Assembly: GCF_958298935.1 (NCBI RefSeq)
Contig: NC_084934.1
Location: 8,062,501 to 8,126,500, forward strand
Source of the DNA: Phragmites australis
Taxonomy: Eukaryota; Streptophyta; Magnoliopsida; Poales; Poaceae
Length of the DNA stretch: 64,000 nucleotides
Reading direction: 5' to 3'
Shown here: positions 60,621 to 64,000 of the stretch, in pieces
How positions within the stretch are numbered: the stretch's first letter is position 1
How the letters are laid out: every line of letters begins with the position of its first letter
Program-made: the position numbers and the translations under genes
Notes under the pieces: generated by a model
What the model was told of the DNA's origin: nothing
Seen by the model: the letters and a program-made list of their open reading frames with translations, nothing else
Database searches by the model: none

Positions 60621-61039
60621 GCATCAGAAATGCCGATTGTAGTGGGTTTTAGAGTTTTTTTTGCTGTCGTGGCTATGTCATGCATTGTGTTAGCGGGGTA
60701 GATTTGAGTATCTTCCAATATGTGGACAGATCCCTCAATAGTTCAGGAGAGATGATGCATGCCGAAGTGTTTGGGTGGCTGCATAATCTACTATAAGTTA
60801 GTCTGTCACAGCATCAGTTTATGATCAAGGTTTTGATTCTAGGCATCGCGAAACTGGGAGGCAGTGAGAGCTTTGGGAGCTAAAAAGTTCAAAACAATGG
60901 TAGCAATGGGGTTGACATGTGTTTTTTTTCCATATCATCCTTGTAGAAGCAAGTGATGGTTTGACAGAAGCTTTGTCTAGTAGCTCTGAGGCGATTGGTG
61001 AAAATATTATCATTGCGGAGGGGAATGTGGTTCCACATG

Positions 61040-61640
61040 CGTAGGATTTAGGATACCGACTAGAGGGGGAGGGGGTGAATAGGCGGTTTCAAAATTAATT
61101 GCTAAGCAATCAAATAAAACTTGCAAAGTTAAACTAGAGATCACTAGAACAATATAAAGCAACTAAAACTATGTCGAGCTTTGCAATCATAGTGTGACAT
61201 ACAACCATTTATATTCTAGTAAGATAAATTGCATAAGGTAAATTATATGAATATAAATAGCACAAGAGATGACACACGGATTTTATCCTGTGGTATCAGT
61301 GATTTGCTGATCACCTTTAATCCACATTGAGGTGAGTTCAAGCTTTTAACCGCTCCTCTATCAAGTATGAAATTCTCATCACGAGAAGTGGCTCACACCG
61401 AGCAATTTGATCTCAAGCTAGAATAGAATAATAAACTATTTAATACTTCAATTCTACTAGGTAGCACTTAACCGCTCCGGTGATACATACTTAAAACCTC
61501 TCACAATCACCATAGTGGCTCATTCACAAACTTCTTTGAAGGGCTCAATGATGCAACCATATCTAAGCCATTTATGAGGCGGCAATCTCCAAGAGTTACA
61601 AGTCAACGACGCTTTCTTGAAGGATCACCTAGTGCCACAA
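61040..61640. repeat. Dispersed repeat, copy 2
   Basis: Starts near GAGGGGGAGGGGGTGAATAG. It shares ordered words with copy 1 at 8535-9200 (GGTGAAT, CACAAGAGAT, TGTGGTATC, TCCACATTGA). The right side continues into sequence with repeated CAGACTG/GACCG words to about 62110. Confidence 0.6.
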
Positions 61641-62640
61641 AGCTCAAACGCTACAAAGCAATGCACTAGATGCTCTCACATTCTCAAATATGCAACAACT
61701 AAGCCAAGAGAGGGAGAGAAGGATGTAAAGTGCTCAAGAGTTCAGATAAGAAGTGTTAGTCCCCCCCATGAACCAGCAAGGGGTCTATTTATAGCCTACA
61801 ACTCAAAAAGTGGCCGTTGCCAAAAGGCCGACTTCTCTGCGCATCTAGCAATTAGACCGCAGTACAACTGGCGATTAGACCGCCACCAATCCAATGGCTA
61901 TAAAAGTGTAATGATGACTTTGACATTGAAGAATAAATGACCTGGCGATCAAATTGCCATTGGTCTCGGTCAGATCGTGAGCCTGGAATAGAGACTCAAA
62001 ACTCTATGCTCCCTGGCGGTCCGACCGGCAAGTCTTGCGGTCAGACTGCCAGTTGGAGTAGAGAGTCCAAACTCTACGCTCTCTTTGTTGTCAGACTGGG
62101 ACACCCCTTAGTCAGATCGTGACTTAGGAACTTGAGAAAATTTTGCCTCGCTTATACAGTTGTCAGAGCGCCACTACTCAGAACACCCTCGAAGGCAGTT
62201 TTTTCCAATTTTTATCAAAGTAAAACCCTTACCTTAGATGAAATGCAAATTTGAGCAATAATAACACTTTGGTATCTAAAGTAAATACACATCAACCCCT
62301 CTTAATAGTATGACACTTAGCATATCAATTCGGTCATTACTCTTCTCTAATCACTATTACCAGTAAAAGAAAATATCCTACATTTTATACCTTTGCTTTG
62401 AGCTAGTCATTTGCATATCCTCCACACATGCTTCTTCTAGCTTCGCATCATTCTTGGGACTAACCTTTTCATAACTCAATTAAACATGTTAGTCTATAAT
62501 TACATATTATCATTAATTACCAAAACACGAATTAGGGGCCTATATACTTCAGTAGGTTCAGACCGCAAGAGAATATCGTAATGATGACGAAGCTATAGAC
62601 AATTAGAGGGCCCTGACCTTCACCCACCGTTGAAGCTATG
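61641..62640. other. Gene-free stretch before the PMD relic
   Basis: Open frames at 61617-61940 and 61937-62122 have no recognisable domain. No element boundary was found. Confidence 0.35.
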
Positions 62641-64000
62641 GACTCCAAACCACAGCGTGAGGCTTGACCAGCGATGGATCCCGAGGTAATATGGCCATCC
62701 ATTGTATTTTTCTTCATTTAACCTATTAGTATCTGAATCTTCTTAAGTATTTGTGATAGGTTGAGGGCCTTGGGTCTCTTCCCTTTGGTGCGCCTGCTCG
62801 ACTAGACGAGGGACCGGTCCCCCTGGATTCTACTCGACCAGTCGCTGCTTATAGATCTTGTGGACTATTGGAGGCCGGAGATGCACTTGTTCGACCTGCC
62901 CGTAGGTGAGACGACACCTACTCTACAGAACATCTCCATGCTCCTGGGCTTGCCCATAGCCGGGGCTGCTGTGTATCCTATGGATGTGAATGCTGGATGG
63001 AGGTTGGAGATGTTCCACCGCTTTAAGGGTATCATACCTCAAGGTGAAGAGCCTGCCTAGGTTGCCTTCACTTCCCAGCACGAGCCAACGAAGGGCTTAG
63101 AGCAGTTCTAGGCTGACCGCTTGATAGCTGACTCAGAGCAATGGAGAGTCACACCTCGAGGCATACCTCCTTCGAATCTTTGGTTGGGTGCTATTTAATG
63201 GCACACACCACGATAGTATCGACAAGTGATATGTCTTCTTCGCGCATTAGATACGGACACCCCTTTGACTAGATCCCTCAATACAGTTAGGGCTTCGTAG
63301 TTCTTGGCTAGACCTACTGAGCGCTATGTGACGCATACACCCGAACGAGTATGGTAGGTTTGATCACTAGTTTCCTGCTCCTCCTGAACCTTTGGTCATA
63401 CGAGTGTTTCGACATCGGATGTCCACAGCTTAGGTCATACGTGCCGTAGGATGCTTTGTTTGTTGGACTGATGGACCCAGTGGACGGCCCTGTGATGGAT
63501 TCGCCATGAGTCAAGCGTGATGTAAGTAATACAACTTAACACATTTCTTTTTGCTACAGTTCCTTCCTTACAATTAACTATTTCACACTTCACTATTTTG
63601 CACCTGAGCTGGGTGACGAGGATGACACACGGTTCGCACCCCTGTTCATGGCCGTGTTTGACTAGCTCCAGATGGATAGGGTGTGTTGGACACCCTACGA
63701 CCACGAGGAAATCATGAACCTTTGCACCTACTGGCCTCTTCGTGTTGTGCTACCGTGATGAGGCATTCTTGTTGACGAGGTGACAATTGGTCTTCAACAT
63801 CACCGTCGAGCTTTACTACCTAGACCATGTGTTTAGCTAGTTTGGGTACCTCCAGCACTTCCCCCTGCAGTGTTACTCGATGGATAGTAATCACATGTAA
63901 GTAATTTGTGTTTTATGTTTACTATTCATGATGTTTTTAGTTTTCATACTTCTAACAATGTTTTTGTTGCATGATGTTAAGGAAGGGTCAGGGCATTGCG
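62640..64000 (+). pseudogene. Plant mobile domain (PMD, aminotransferase-like) relic, 3'-partial
   Basis: The cleanest frame, 62813-63057, reads DRSPWILLDQSLLIDLVDYW, then RPEMHLFDLPVGETTPTLQN and MLLGLPIAGAAV. This is the classic PMD start (WRPET, GE-x-TPTLQD, GLPI). Further pieces follow in shifting frames: AYLLRIFGWVLFNGTHHDSI (63156-63215), LLNLWSYECFDIGCPQL (near 63380-63430), and FAPLFMAVFD with MDRVCWTPYD (63630-63705). Stops and shifts between every piece make it dead. PMD proteins are known both as host MAIN/MAIL factors and as cargo of plant transposons; the decayed copy in repeat-rich DNA points to the latter. The end is outside the window. Confidence 0.75.

Overview
The window is nuclear DNA from a grass (Poaceae). 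Evidence: intron-rich plant genes with GT-AG introns, GC-rich first exons with alanine/proline-rich coding bias, and dense grass-type transposable elements (copia and gypsy relics, L1-type LINEs, Stowaway, Tourist, hAT-like, Mutator-like and CACTA pieces). I cannot name the species. From memory, a seed-imbibition/raffinose-synthase gene, OST48 and a GBF-type bZIP also lie near each other on rice chromosome 7; that colinearity must be checked by alignment.

Three host genes look intact. (1) 1-2739 (+): the 3' part of a GH36 raffinose synthase/seed imbibition (SIP) gene, 7 exons, 5' end outside the window. (2) 30227-34603 (-): a complete 13-exon OST48 gene, the 48-kDa subunit of oligosaccharyltransferase, 436 residues, with one GC-AG intron. 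(3) 48985-54127 (+): a complete 9-exon G-box-binding bZIP gene, 359 residues. For genes 2 and 3 I walked every splice junction and the reading frame closes exactly. A fourth host gene, a Spinster-like major facilitator transporter at 39022-43427 (-), keeps its exon structure but carries a nonsense codon and three insertions, so it is called a pseudogene. A broken GRAS-family copy (SCL4/7-like) lies at 28105-29007 (-).

The rest is mostly mobile DNA. 3315-4246 is a solo LTR with a perfect 5-bp target duplication. 5954-7737 holds a head-to-head pair of grass transposon-associated zinc-ligand proteins around a 15-bp minisatellite. 10946-16740 is a decayed copia element split by a 5'-truncated LINE (13871-16532) with a visible target duplication. 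16745-17290 is a gypsy fragment, followed by about 3 kb of AT-rich non-coding repeat. 20802-26828 is a decayed two-ORF LINE on the minus strand. 35610-36570 is a long inverted-repeat element. 37391-38110 is a second solo LTR with a perfect target duplication and an internal minisatellite. 45385-46140 is a relic of a transposon-carried gene. A small TRIM-like LTR element (51614-52797) sits in the large intron of the bZIP gene. 55178-58720 is a MITE and CACTA cluster. 62640-64000 is a relic of a plant mobile domain (PMD) gene that runs off the window.

The host genes are not a functional cluster: galactosyl-oligosaccharide metabolism, N-glycosylation in the ER and transcriptional control are unrelated jobs. 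I found no rRNA, tRNA or CRISPR array, and no convincing new biological system. The most informative observations are structural: datable nested insertions, two solo LTRs, a tiny LTR element with a mutated primer binding site, stepwise decay of the transporter, and a G-box upstream of a G-box-binding factor.
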